Below, in pieces: positions 1 to 7,188 of a stretch of 64,000 bases of DNA. The position numbers and the translations under genes were made by a program. The notes under the pieces are model-generated. The model was not told the origin of the DNA, did not search any database, and saw only the letters and a list, made by a program, of their open reading frames with translations. The DNA lies in contig NC_015559.1 of assembly GCF_000214215.1 (NCBI RefSeq), forward strand, positions 1,674,001-1,738,000, in the 5' to 3' direction. Source of the DNA: Marinomonas posidonica IVIA-Po-181 (GTDB lineage: Bacteria > Pseudomonadota > Gammaproteobacteria > Pseudomonadales > Marinomonadaceae). How positions within the stretch are numbered: the first letter of the stretch is position 1; the number at the start of each line of letters is the position of its first letter.

Positions 1-804
1 TTGTTTATTTGGAAGTCTTCGCAAAGATTCAACGAGCAGCATGTCACGGACATGTTGCTCTCCTCTAAACTTATGAAACTCATTATATTCAACCATGTGA
101 TGGGTAAATGAAAAGTGATCCGAGAGCTGGAAGCCAAGCTTCATGCGAGCCCCAACAAGTATGGATAGAGGCTGAGGGTTGTCTTCATCTTCTAATACGC
201 TGTAACTGTAGGGTGATAGGCCTAAAACCTTCGCCATAGTCAATTTACTTAAGTCATGCTCCGCACGAAACTCTTTTCCATATTTAGCTAAAGCGCGGTA
301 GTAACTGTCACCGAATGTCTTTAAATCAATGATTTTTGGGGCGGCATATTCTGTGTCAATCTTGTGCGTCAGGAGAGGTAAGGATTTTACGAGTTCATCT
401 AGCGTTGTTTTGCCGTCATCGTCAAGATAGAGATAGATGCATTTAAGGACAACATCAAACTGCTCATGCGGCATTCTGCCAATGTTTATAAGAGCTTCAA
501 CTGCAGATGGATCCATTCCACGAAACTCTTCACTAATGTTCGCGCCGCGGTAGAAAGATGTCATTGGTAACATGGTTATCCAGCTAAAGGCTGCGATAAA
601 GTGAAGAGGTCGGACTGTCGAATATCGAGGTTGAAAATAACGCTTTAGAAGCCCCGGTTCAATGTTTGAGAATCGTGCAGCAAGCGTCTCCGGCGTCCAC
701 CCTTGCGTGCGTTTTACATAGACCATACTTTCGACAGCATTTTGCTCAAAGCCTTCGAGCAATTCGCTTAGTTGGTCTAACATCTCATCCGGTAAAATCT
801 TCAA
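1..804 (-). CDS. Hypothetical protein, C-terminus cut by window edge
   Basis: An open frame of 268 codons runs off the left edge without a stop. An in-frame TAG lies just upstream (814-816), so the start must be the TTG at 804, which has AGGA seven bases before it, or the ATG at 783, which has no good ribosome site. I do not recognise the family. The visible part is soluble, with no signal peptide or membrane segment. Around residues 143-160 there is a loop with three acidic residues, DG, and a Glu seven residues further on, which resembles a weak EF-hand lacking the first ligand. The gene reads away from the AT-rich gene at 1135, so the two are divergent. Function unknown. Confidence 0.6.
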   Translation of the reverse strand, partial: MKILPDEMLDQLSELLEGFEQNAVESMVYVKRTQGWTPETLAARFSNIEPGLLKRYFQPRYSTVRPLHFIAAFSWITMLPMTSFYRGANISEEFRGMDPSAVEALINIGRMPHEQFDVVLKCIYLYLDDDGKTTLDELVKSLPLLTHKIDTEYAAPKIIDLKTFGDSYYRALAKYGKEFRAEHDLSKLTMAKVLGLSPYSYSVLEDEDNPQPLSILVGARMKLGFQLSDHFSFTHHMVEYNEFHKFRGEQHVRDMLLVESLRRLPNKQ

Positions 805-1134
805 TGTGCGTTCCTAGTTCTTAAACTGTATCAGCCTGTCATTCTATCACTCGTGCGTACTATCTAAAAAGAGTATCGAAATAGGTGAAATAAGAGAGGT
901 TTAGAAAATTTTTTTGCTAAAAAAGGTCTAACGACAAAATCACCCGCGTCAAAGGCTTCGACTATGGTTGCTTTTTAGTCTTTTTAAACTGAAACAATTA
1001 AAGCTCACCTATGGGCGGGGTAATGAATCAGTTAATTCCCCTTGTCTTTTATATAAAGGCAAACTAGTTTTAAAAAAAATTTATTATTGATAAATCTAGA
1101 TCTATAGGATTTTTTAATATAAAAGGAGTGTATT
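805..1134. other. Intergenic region between divergent genes
   Basis: 330 bases that become AT-rich toward the right. No RNA gene or convincing promoter pair was found. The only clear signal is the ribosome site AAAAGGAG at 1121-1128, serving the GTG start at 1135. TTGATA occurs at 1087-1092 but no -10 box lies at a usable distance. Confidence 0.4.
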
Positions 1135-2004
1135 GTGCCAACAATAAATGTAACTGTTCCATTAACCCCATCATATAATTCCGCTTATAATCATTTAGTA
1201 GTAATTGAATCTGAAAGCATTAATCTTTCTATTGACCTTAAAGAAGGAACTCATACCTATACAAGTTCTTATCAAACGGTAGGTACTTTGAAGTATTTTG
1301 CCGTACCTAGACTTGAAGCTGCAATTAGATTTACTTATACCTATAATTCTTCGGAAGATGTGCTCGAGGTATATGGAAATGATTTCGTTGCCGCGGATAA
1401 GTCTACTTGTTTGTTAACAAAACCAGCAAAATCAAACCAAATATGCTATCAGCATACATATAAAAATGACTTGGCTCCTTGCGGAAAGAATCCAAATTGG
1501 AACTATTCTCTACAATACACACCAGGGTTACCCTCATTACTAACTAATACAATACGAAGTGCTAATGAAAAAATCATTGCTGCTGCAAAGTCAGTTTGTA
1601 AAATTGTTCGTATTCATACGCCCCCTCCACAACTTGATACTATTGAAGACACTCATAAATGGATGAATATGCATAGTGAGGATGGAGCATTTTTAGGCGT
1701 GTATGATCCTGAGAAAGAATATCCCGAAGGCACTTTAATGACCAATCATATAGAGTCTACTTGGGGGGGAGTCGTGTTTTTTAATAAAAATGAACATATT
1801 GCTAATGTTATCGGCTCTACACCAGACCCAAAGCTTCCCGGTAGCAAGCCTTGGATTGAGCTTTGGGAAAGGCAATTTGGGCTCGAAGATGAATGTACAT
1901 CTCATAATTGGGCATCTGGCAATGCATTTCCATGTAATGATCATGATAAAAAAAATAGTAGGTGGTCATGTTATTTTAGGGCAAGTAGCGAAACGTATGC
2001 CTAA
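1135..2004 (+). CDS. AT-rich hypothetical protein, reading frame broken near its end
   Basis: Starts at GTG (1135) behind AAAAGGAG. The frame gives 289 residues with no signal peptide or membrane segment. AT content is clearly higher than in most neighbours, which suggests acquisition by transfer. The first 275 residues look like genuine protein, ending in a Cys/His-rich stretch (C-T-S-H-N-W, then P-C-N-D-H-D). After an A8 run at 1948-1955 the frame yields an ordinary-looking but short tail, whereas the next frame continues with GGHV, then IIPIC, then HN and ends at 2122. Joined, they give about 328 residues with a C-x2-H ... GGHV ... PIC-x2-HN pattern like a treble-clef or HNH-type zinc domain. 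That reading is motif inference only; the family is not recognised. Confidence 0.6.
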   Translation: MPTINVTVPLTPSYNSAYNHLVVIESESINLSIDLKEGTHTYTSSYQTVGTLKYFAVPRLEAAIRFTYTYNSSEDVLEVYGNDFVAADKSTCLLTKPAKSNQICYQHTYKNDLAPCGKNPNWNYSLQYTPGLPSLLTNTIRSANEKIIAAAKSVCKIVRIHTPPPQLDTIEDTHKWMNMHSEDGAFLGVYDPEKEYPEGTLMTNHIESTWGGVVFFNKNEHIANVIGSTPDPKLPGSKPWIELWERQFGLEDECTSHNWASGNAFPCNDHDKKNSRWSCYFRASSETYA

Positions 2005-2122
2005 TGGTAGTAATAACGTTTATATAATTCCTATTTGTAAGAAACATAATGGTGATGATAGCGTGTATATGAGAGCTGATATTTATTTACGTGGAATCTG
2101 GTTAAATAATTATCTGAATTGA
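1948..2122 (+). other. A8 frameshift site and shifted C-terminal segment of the 1135 gene
   Basis: Eight A residues lie at 1948-1955. Moving one base forward here (equivalent to seven A residues) joins the upstream frame to a segment that reads I-V-G-G-H-V-I-L-G, then Y-I-I-P-I-C-K-K-H-N, and ends with the TGA at 2120-2122. The combined Cys and His spacing looks like one metal-binding domain split across the two frames. Possible causes are a one-base insertion that made a pseudogene, an assembly or sequencing error in the homopolymer, or transcriptional slippage at A8 that restores the frame in part of the mRNA. Confidence 0.55.
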
Positions 2123-2206
2123 CCTTACTGGCTAGTTTGAAAACTTCGGGGGGTGAGGAGCTAGATGAAAATTATACATGTTTCACCTAGCCCCATTCTC
2201 AATGAT

Positions 2207-3058
2207 TCATGGACACTCATTCGCCCATATCGCTTTTACAAACTCAGGGTGATCGATAAAGGGATTTCGATTGCCTTGTAGTTCTTCTACTCTATCATTT
2301 CGGCGTTTCTCAAAGTCTGTTACGGCAAACTCTTCATGCCACTTAACCAGCGTACATAGGTCGCCTATGGAGGGTTGTCCGCTTTGCTTTGCGTTACTGT
2401 CTAATATGATTAAGTCTGGCATGTTCTCTGGTGAGGCGTTGTCGCCTTTTTCATAGCGAACTGCCATGTAGAAGATCATGCGGGCGATTTGGCCTTTGGC
2501 TCTGTCTGTTGGCTCGAAGGATTCGTTGGCTTTGTCTAGGTAGGCGCCAGATAAGACTTGGCTGCCGTCGGCCAGTTTGTCATAGACTGGCTCGCCACCT
2601 TCATCGTAACCATAGTTGCTGTGTGCGCCGTTTATGTTGCGATCAGCAGGGCGTAAGTGGTGCAAATCTGTGTATCCGTCTTGGCTTTGTTTTTTGAAAC
2701 CACGTGATTTTGGCCATACGTGTTCACGATCCCATGAGTCGTTTTTGCTTTTCCCTCTGTTCGCCTGGTCGATGCGTCTTACATCATCCAGGTACAGCAT
2801 TTGGACTAAACCGCATTTTGGCGCTTCATCTGGACAAGCTGAGTCGGTGTAAACCAGTGCTTCCCACACATCCATTTTCACCCCATCGTACCAATCGTTA
2901 TTGCCACTCTTTGTGTATTTTAAGGCCTTCTGACCATCTATGATGGTGTGGAGTTTGGTTTTTAACGCGACGCCTGCAAGTCCTTCGGTATCGTCGTAAT
3001 AGCCAGCCGACACACCAGCTGAAAAGAATATAAAAAATACAAAAACACTGCGAAACAT
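2207..3058 (-). CDS. Secreted endonuclease I family nuclease
   Basis: 283 residues. Residues 1-18 form a signal peptide ending A-G-V-S-A, so the enzyme is exported. The core (about residues 105-175) carries the endonuclease I signature: D-R-E-H-V-W-P-K-S, then D-L-H-H-L-R-P-A-D-x3-N and H-S-N-Y, the His-Me finger metal site of EndA/NucM/Vvn nucleases. Family members cut DNA and RNA non-specifically in the periplasm or outside the cell, used for nutrient scavenging or to limit DNA uptake. Length is slightly above the usual 230-260. It stands alone; neighbours are the unrelated gene ending at 2122 and the repeat gene upstream. Confidence 0.9.
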   Translation of the reverse strand: MFRSVFVFFIFFSAGVSAGYYDDTEGLAGVALKTKLHTIIDGQKALKYTKSGNNDWYDGVKMDVWEALVYTDSACPDEAPKCGLVQMLYLDDVRRIDQANRGKSKNDSWDREHVWPKSRGFKKQSQDGYTDLHHLRPADRNINGAHSNYGYDEGGEPVYDKLADGSQVLSGAYLDKANESFEPTDRAKGQIARMIFYMAVRYEKGDNASPENMPDLIILDSNAKQSGQPSIGDLCTLVKWHEEFAVTDFEKRRNDRVEELQGNRNPFIDHPEFVKAIWANECP

Positions 3059-3242
3059 AACCCACCCCTTGCTTTGAAGATTTGGGTGGATTGTAGGTTA
3101 GTGTCAGGTATTTTGTATGAGGGAAATTGCAACGTTTTGTTATTTCGTCAAAACACGTATGTATTTGAAATTTAATGAATTATAAATATATTTTAGAGGG
3201 TTGGATGGACTGCATGTTTGATGAAACTTTGCTTGGGTTGGT

Positions 3243-3274
3243 GAGTTCAACCCACCCAAAAGTGGGTTGAACTC
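3243..3274. terminator. Perfect 13-bp hairpin downstream of the repeat gene
   Basis: GAGTTCAACCCAC (3243-3255) and its exact complement (3262-3274) surround a six-base loop. There is no T run on either side, so it may be a processing or stability hairpin for the repeat gene mRNA rather than a classic terminator. Confidence 0.4.
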
Positions 3275-3319
3275 TGGGTAAAACGAGTGGTTATTTATTT
3301 ACCTTCCTTCCATAGAGGC

Positions 3320-3691
3320 TTATTTTGGCCAAGTAGCTTGTTTCGGCCATGTGGCTTGTTTTGGCCAAGTGGCTTGTTTTGGCCAAGTGGCTAGTTTCGG
3401 CCAAGAGGCTAGTTTTGGCCAAGTAGCTTGTTTCGGCCATGTGGCTAGTTTTGGCCAAGTAGCTAGTTTTGGCCAAGTAGCTTGTTTCGGCCAAGTAGCT
3501 TGTTTCGGCCAAGTGGCTTGTTTTGGCCAAGAGGCTTGTTTTGGCCAAGTGGCTAGTTTCGGCCAAGTAGCTAGTTTCGGCCAAGAGGCTAGTTTTGGCC
3601 ATATAAGGGCTTTGTGGTTGGTGACTTGATTGAAAAGGGATGGTTTTTTTGGCCAGTTAGGCAGGTTTTTGAACGTTACTTCGTGTTTCAT
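3320..3691 (-). CDS. Hexapeptide repeat protein WPK[QL]A[TS]x15
   Basis: 123 residues. The ATG at 3691 has AAGGA seven bases upstream. A 30-residue non-repeated N-terminus, which itself holds an N-W-P-K-K-P-S degenerate unit, is followed by 16 WPK motifs spaced six residues apart; the stop follows the last K directly. W, P, K and A are invariant. Of the variable bases in the 18-bp DNA unit, those in the P, A and T codons are synonymous in this frame, while the others give only Q/L and T/S. The overlapping frame (LA[KE]TS[HYL]) shows more replacements, so this is the best coding frame. No signal peptide. The repeat resembles no family I know; function unknown, and it may be only a DNA satellite with open frames. 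Confidence 0.5.
   Translation of the reverse strand: MKHEVTFKNLPNWPKKPSLFNQVTNHKALIWPKLASWPKLATWPKLATWPKQASWPKQATWPKQATWPKQATWPKLATWPKLATWPKQATWPKLASWPKLATWPKQATWPKQATWPKQATWPK
3323..3610. repeat. 18-bp tandem repeat, 15 full copies plus a partial
   Basis: Units of exactly 18 bp with consensus TTTYGGCCAAGTRGCTWG run head to tail from 3323 to 3592, followed by a degenerate 16th unit that merges into unique sequence. Each unit contains the palindrome TTGGCCAA or a one-base variant. Eighteen is a multiple of three, so copy-number changes keep the frame. No stop codon occurs inside the unit in several frames, which explains the overlapping open frames on both strands. Confidence 0.95.
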
Positions 3692-3840
3692 ATCTTAATC
3701 CTTAAAAAAATGAATAACGGGAACGGCAATGTGTTTTTACTTTGAATTCGCCCGAACAAAAAAATGAACAGGCATTTTAAGGCTAGATCCAAGTTTTAAA
3801 GAAAGCAAGTTTCCTATTTGGATGTTGCGGATAATGTGGA

Positions 3841-4032
3841 TTAGTCTTTAGCGTCCAAAGCTTTGGATTTGTCGGCTTGTATGCGTTTATAAATTTCGTG
3901 GCGATGTACGCTTATTTCACGTGGTGCTTTGATCCCAACCCTAACACAATTGCCCTGTACACCGAGCACGGTAACTTCCATATCGTCGCCAATATTGATG
4001 GTTTCACCTGGACGTCGAGTGACTATTAGCAT
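3841..4032 (-). CDS. csrA: CsrA-type carbon storage / translational regulator
   Basis: 63 residues, full length. The start [11 protein letters not shown], the core V-x-V-L-G-V-x-G-N-x-V-R-V-G-I-x-A-P and the RNA-contacting V-H-R at 42-44 are all present. CsrA homodimers bind GGA in hairpins of mRNA leaders and block or stabilise translation. It stands alone, not in the usual alaS or lysC setting of the housekeeping copy, so it may be an accessory paralogue. A perfect 16-bp palindrome lies 37 bases upstream, between a TTGACC -35 and a TGTATT -10, and matches the operators of the phage-type repressor encoded just upstream. Repression by that protein is inferred. Confidence 0.92.
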   Translation of the reverse strand: MLIVTRRPGETINIGDDMEVTVLGVQGNCVRVGIKAPREISVHRHEIYKRIQADKSKALDAKD

Positions 4033-4066
4033 AATGATATTCCTTTACTGATGAGTACTGGTTAAA

Positions 4067-4094
4067 AATACAGTTAAAACTGTATTTCGGTCAA
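4067..4094 (-). promoter_or_regulatory. csrA promoter with embedded operator
   Basis: On the minus strand TTGACC (4094-4089) and TGTATT (4072-4067) are 16 bases apart. The spacer holds the perfect palindrome TACAGTTAAAACTGTA (4069-4084); with flanking bases it extends to 22 bp (4066-4087). It fits the ACAR-N6-YTGT pattern shared by the three sites at 4769-4829, so the same repressor or Cro protein probably binds here. Confidence 0.55.
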
Positions 4095-4133
4095 CAGTTT
4101 TTGTTGTTTATTTTGATTAATCCTTATTGTTGT

Positions 4134-4757
4134 TTAGCAAAGGTGTCGTTTTGCCTCTTTCGCTACACCAATGATTTCCATATCAGAGTTCAATTGAACA
4201 GGGAGATAATTGGAATTAAGTGGTTTTAAATAGCGATTTCCAGCATCCATCACCAGTTGTTTAAAGGTGATTTCTTGTGAAGTGTTTAATTTTGCCAGCA
4301 CCAGATCGCCATGCTTCGGTGAGGCTTCTGGCTCGATTAAAATGAGATAGTTTTCAGGGATGCTTAAACCAGATATGCTGCTCATGCTGTCGCCGATCAC
4401 CATGAACCAAAATGCTTTCGATGAAGCGCTGTGTGGGGCTTCTAACATGGTATCTGCGGTCGAATCTTGTCGGCCAAACAGAGTATTTTGGCTTAACAGT
4501 GGGCGCATGTTGTTAGTAGAGTTCTGATTATTGTAGCGGCTCCTTTCCTCACGCACTTCGTCAAGATGACCTGATAGAAGCCACTCTGGATCACAACGAA
4601 GCTGTTTGGCAAGGGACAGTAATTTGCGTGGGTTTTGGGTTCGGCCATCTTCGATTTTCTGTAAAGACTGCTGAGTAATACCGACACGTTTGGCTAACTC
4701 TGCTTGAGTTAGTGCCAGTTCCATCCGTTTTTCTTTAACGCGTTTTGAAATGCTCAT
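4134..4757 (-). CDS. Phage-type repressor: XRE HTH plus S24 peptidase domain
   Basis: 207 residues. Residues 1-62 form a helix-turn-helix (A-E-L-A-K-R-V-G-I-T-Q-Q-S-L-Q-K-I-E). Residues 115-207 are an S24 (LexA/CI) domain with the catalytic Ser124 in G-D-S-M and Lys166 in I-T-F-K. The linker shows no Ala-Gly or Cys-Gly cleavage dipeptide, so RecA-stimulated self-cleavage is doubtful. Divergent from the Cro-like gene at 4844 with 86 bp between them that hold three operators, as in lambdoid phages; csrA lies downstream on the same strand. No other phage gene is nearby, so this seems a domesticated or decayed prophage switch. Confidence 0.85.
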   Translation of the reverse strand: MSISKRVKEKRMELALTQAELAKRVGITQQSLQKIEDGRTQNPRKLLSLAKQLRCDPEWLLSGHLDEVREERSRYNNQNSTNNMRPLLSQNTLFGRQDSTADTMLEAPHSASSKAFWFMVIGDSMSSISGLSIPENYLILIEPEASPKHGDLVLAKLNTSQEITFKQLVMDAGNRYLKPLNSNYLPVQLNSDMEIIGVAKEAKRHLC

Positions 4758-4768
4758 CCGAGGATAGT

Positions 4769-4829
4769 TACAACTTTATCTGTATTTGACAAACAGTATA
4801 AGTTGTTTTTAGATACAATAAAGGTTGTA
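4769..4829. promoter_or_regulatory. Three lambda-like operators between repressor and cro-like genes
   Basis: Three 16-bp imperfect palindromes of form ACAR-N6-YTGT: O1 at 4769-4784 (TACAACTTTATCTGTA), O2 at 4792-4807 (AACAGTATAAGTTGTT) and O3 at 4814-4829 (TACAATAAAGGTTGTA). Centres are 23 and 22 bp apart, about two helical turns, so dimers could bind cooperatively on one face. TTGACA at 4786-4791, between O1 and O2, is a likely -35 for the rightward gene; O2 and O3 cover where its -10 and start should be. Confidence 0.65.
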
Positions 4830-4843
4830 TATAAGGAGGTAGT

Positions 4844-5050
4844 ATGTCAGCGATAGCAAAAGCAGTCGAAGTAGTAGGGAGTCAAACTGGATTAGCGAAA
4901 ATATTAGGAGTTAATCAATCTCATGTCTGGAACTGGCTGCACATTCATCATAGGTGTCCAGCAAAGTATATCCGCTTAACGGCGTTGGCAACGAAGGGCG
5001 AGGTGAGTGAAACTGAGTTGTTAATTGATCATGAAATAGCGCGTCAATAA
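4844..5050 (+). CDS. Cro/YdaS-like DNA-binding protein
   Basis: 68 residues, preceded by AAGGAGG. The order V-G-S-Q-T-G-L-A-K-I-L-G-V-N-Q-S-H-V-W-N-W is the helix-turn-helix of the Cro/YdaS (CI-like antirepressor) family. In phages Cro turns down the repressor promoter to favour lytic genes. Here it faces the S24 repressor across three shared operators and is followed at once by a strong terminator, so it is the only gene of its transcript: there is no downstream lytic operon. The switch must therefore act on other promoters, perhaps csrA. Confidence 0.8.
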   Translation: MSAIAKAVEVVGSQTGLAKILGVNQSHVWNWLHIHHRCPAKYIRLTALATKGEVSETELLIDHEIARQ

Positions 5051-5085
5051 AAACGCCTTTCGCTGCATTGAGGGAAAGGCGTTTT
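5050..5085 (+). terminator. Rho-independent terminator of the cro-like gene
   Basis: AAAACGCCTTTC (5050-5061) pairs perfectly with GAAAGGCGTTTT (5074-5085). The stem begins at the stop codon of the cro-like gene and ends in a T run. Confidence 0.85.
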
Positions 5086-5107
5086 CGGCCGTCATGGCTT
5101 GATGTTT

Positions 5108-5139
5108 ACCGTCGCATCAGGTCATTCTGATGCGACGGT
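5108..5139. terminator. Perfect 13-bp hairpin after the DUF1127 gene
   Basis: ACCGTCGCATCAG (5108-5120) and its complement (5127-5139) flank a six-base loop, just past the 3' end of the minus-strand DUF1127 gene. No strong T run, so its role as a terminator is probable but not certain. Confidence 0.5.
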
Positions 5140-5143
5140 CTTA

Positions 5144-5359
5144 TTAGCTGTCGCTCGGTTGTTCTCCCGGCGGTATGATGTTTTTCTGATGCAATTCATT
5201 TTCATCATGGCTTGCTCCGCTAATGGGGCGAATGTGGCCATTATCGCGATAGAAGCCAATGTCTTTTAAGTAATGGTCATCTAGATGACGGAATACTTGG
5301 TTCGTGCGACGAGCTTCGAAATAGTCTTTAGCGGCGTTAAATAAAGCGATGATACTCAT
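5144..5359 (-). CDS. DUF1127 (YjiS-like) small protein
   Basis: 71 residues. The central R-H-L-D-D-H-Y-L-K-D-I-G-F-Y-R (about residues 24-38) is the DUF1127 signature. The domain is a short Arg/aromatic-rich helix that in alphaproteobacterial small proteins has been tied to phosphate and carbon metabolism or RNA binding; in this group the role is unknown. TTTGGAGAA precedes the ATG. A possible 33-residue ORF lies 90 bases upstream on the same strand and could be a leader or partner. Confidence 0.8.
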   Translation of the reverse strand: MSIIALFNAAKDYFEARRTNQVFRHLDDHYLKDIGFYRDNGHIRPISGASHDENELHQKNIIPPGEQPSDS

Positions 5360-5449
5360 AAGTGTTCTCCAAAATAATAAAATTTAAGGCGGAACTTACG
5401 AGGTTTTAGAAGGGGTGACCGCGTAAATTCCGCGGTCAATGAGGTAAAA

Positions 5450-5551
5450 TTACACAGGCATTGAACGCGTACAGATTGAGATTGATCGAACTTGTTTATT
5501 GCAAGTTGCCATAGAAGAAGTTCGGTGATTATTCAGAATGAATGTGGTCAT
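5450..5551 (-). CDS. Possible small ORF upstream of the DUF1127 gene, 33 residues
   Basis: ATG at 5551 follows AAAAGGAGAAGCAAG, one of the strongest ribosome sites in this region. The product is 33 residues, polar, rich in Thr, Ser, Asn and basic residues, with three Cys or Met near the end and a TAA at 5450-5452. Between it and the DUF1127 gene is an 8-bp hairpin (5416-5438). It may be a real small protein, a translated leader, or chance. Confidence 0.35.
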   Translation of the reverse strand: MTTFILNNHRTSSMATCNKQVRSISICTRSMPV

Positions 5552-5748
5552 CTTGCTTCTCCTTTTATCTGTTGGTCCATTTAGGTAATTTTGCTCTTTG
5601 AGCTCGTTTATTGAGCCTCATTATTTGTCTTATGTCAAACAATTATATTGAAATAACGCATTTTATCTTTGCACGATAAAAGGTGTGACGAACTTTTTTG
5701 CTGTACAATACATCGCAATTTTCCCCTGTTCATATTTGAGAAGTAATT

Positions 5749-6303
5749 ATGGCGACTAAAGCAACGGTATATAAAGCCTCGGTACAAGTGTCTGATATGG
5801 ATAGACATCACTATCAAGGGTATGACTTAACTTTGGCATTGCATCCGTCGGAGACCGAAGAGCGCATGATGGTTCGTCTCGCTGCCTTTGCTTTGTTGGC
5901 CGATGAAAAAGAGGGCGATGAGCAATTAAGTTTTACCAAGGGCATCAGCACAGAAGAAGAGCCAGACCTTTGGCAGAAGAATTTTTCCGATGAAATTTTA
6001 CTTTGGGTCGAATTAGGGCAACCAGATGAAAAACGTTTACGCAAAGCCTGCGGTCGCGCTCAGCAGGTTGTTGTCGTGAATTACAATGACAAATCAGACA
6101 TTTGGTGGGAACAAAACCGAGGTAAGAATAGTCGTTTTCATAACTTACGGGTACTGCAATTTCCAGAACATCAAGTCCTAGAACTGGCCAAAATATGTGC
6201 TCGTTCGATGCAGTTGAATGTGACCATCCAAGATGGTGAAATGTGGGTCTCTGGTGAGCTGGGGGAATGTGCCTTAACACCAAGTTGGCGCGGCGAGCAA
6301 TAA
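5749..6303 (+). CDS. yaeQ: YaeQ family protein
   Basis: 184 residues, the usual length. The start A-T-K-A-T-V-Y-K-A and the later stretches L-H-P-S-E-T-E-E-R-M-M-V-R-L and W-V-E-L-G-Q-P-D-E-K-R-L-R-K-A-C identify YaeQ. The fold is related to PD-(D/E)XK nucleases but activity has not been established; E. coli yaeQ was noted as a multicopy suppressor of rfaH loss. Monocistronic. A 7-bp hairpin (6292-6310) overlaps its stop codon and sits between it and the convergent hydrolase gene. Confidence 0.88.
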   Translation: MATKATVYKASVQVSDMDRHHYQGYDLTLALHPSETEERMMVRLAAFALLADEKEGDEQLSFTKGISTEEEPDLWQKNFSDEILLWVELGQPDEKRLRKACGRAQQVVVVNYNDKSDIWWEQNRGKNSRFHNLRVLQFPEHQVLELAKICARSMQLNVTIQDGEMWVSGELGECALTPSWRGEQ

Positions 6304-6318
6304 GCTCGCCTTATCTCG

Positions 6319-7065
6319 TTAAACGGCTTTGTTAAGGGTGCGTTGAAATAACGCGACGGCTTTTGCGTAATATTCTAGGGCCAACGCAGGATCGTATCTA
6401 TCTCCCTCATCTCGCATAAAAGCATGTTGGCCATTGACCTCATACCAGCTAAACAATCGATCTGTTTCGACCAGTTGTTGATAGATTTTCTGGCGTCCTT
6501 CTGTGGGCACATGAGGATCTTGTTTACCCCAAACCATCACCAGTTCCGCTTGAATTTCCTTAGTACGAGTAAAAGAATCGTTTCCTGCTTGGCAAGGTAA
6601 GGTGTTGGAATGAATGTCGGTTGCGTATAGGCAAAAAGCCGCTTGGATGCGAGGGTTTAATGCGGCTCGATACGCCAGATGCCCCCCTAAACACACCCCC
6701 ATGCTACCAAATTGGCCAGTACAATAGTCTTGTTGTTCAAAGTAGGTGAGCATGGCGACTGTGTCTGAATCATAGGATTCCAGAGGCTTAGTGAATTTGT
6801 CATTGTTGCCTTTGTCTTTGCCTTCGTCATCATAACCCAGCACAGTACCGATTGGGTTCAGTTCATGGAACACTTCCGGCACGATGATGACAAAGCCATG
6901 GCCAGCCATGATGGCCGCTGAACGCGCGATCGGGGCAGTTTGTTGAAAAATTTCAGAATAAAAAAAGACACAAGGAAAGCGACCTTCCGCTTGAGGGCGA
7001 TAGACGGTGCAACGCATTGTACCGGTTGGCGTGGTAATATCTTGGTCGTGACGCTGAATGATCAT
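6319..7065 (-). CDS. Dienelactone hydrolase family protein
   Basis: The start is placed at the ATG at 7065 because TAAGGACC lies four bases upstream; the open frame extends 18 codons further without a ribosome site. 248 residues. The nucleophile is Cys125 in G-V-C-L-G-G, with Asp183 (W-G-K-Q-D-P-H) and His214 (G-Q-H-A-F) completing the Cys-Asp-His triad of dienelactone hydrolases, cytoplasmic alpha/beta hydrolases that open lactone or ester rings. No aromatic degradation genes are nearby, so the natural substrate is unknown. Convergent with yaeQ, divergent from the glycosyltransferase. Confidence 0.88.
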   Translation of the reverse strand: MIIQRHDQDITTPTGTMRCTVYRPQAEGRFPCVFFYSEIFQQTAPIARSAAIMAGHGFVIIVPEVFHELNPIGTVLGYDDEGKDKGNNDKFTKPLESYDSDTVAMLTYFEQQDYCTGQFGSMGVCLGGHLAYRAALNPRIQAAFCLYATDIHSNTLPCQAGNDSFTRTKEIQAELVMVWGKQDPHVPTEGRQKIYQQLVETDRLFSWYEVNGQHAFMRDEGDRYDPALALEYYAKAVALFQRTLNKAV

Positions 7066-7188
7066 GTTGGTCCTTAGAGGCGTTGTTGCTTTCTTACATG
7101 ATAAGCGACCAGCCTTCATTGGGCTAGACTCAAAGCGCGCAGTCTTGTTGCGCTTCTTCTGTTAACAAAGAGAGTAAATGGTTGGGTT

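Noticed and set aside
1790-2122. Independent 110-codon gene
   Set aside because: Its first 50 codons overlap the better-supported frame and have no ribosome site; only the tail looks like protein, which fits a frameshifted extension.
3323-3610. CRISPR-like array
   Set aside because: The 18-bp units are directly joined with no spacers, and no cas genes are present; it is a tandem satellite.
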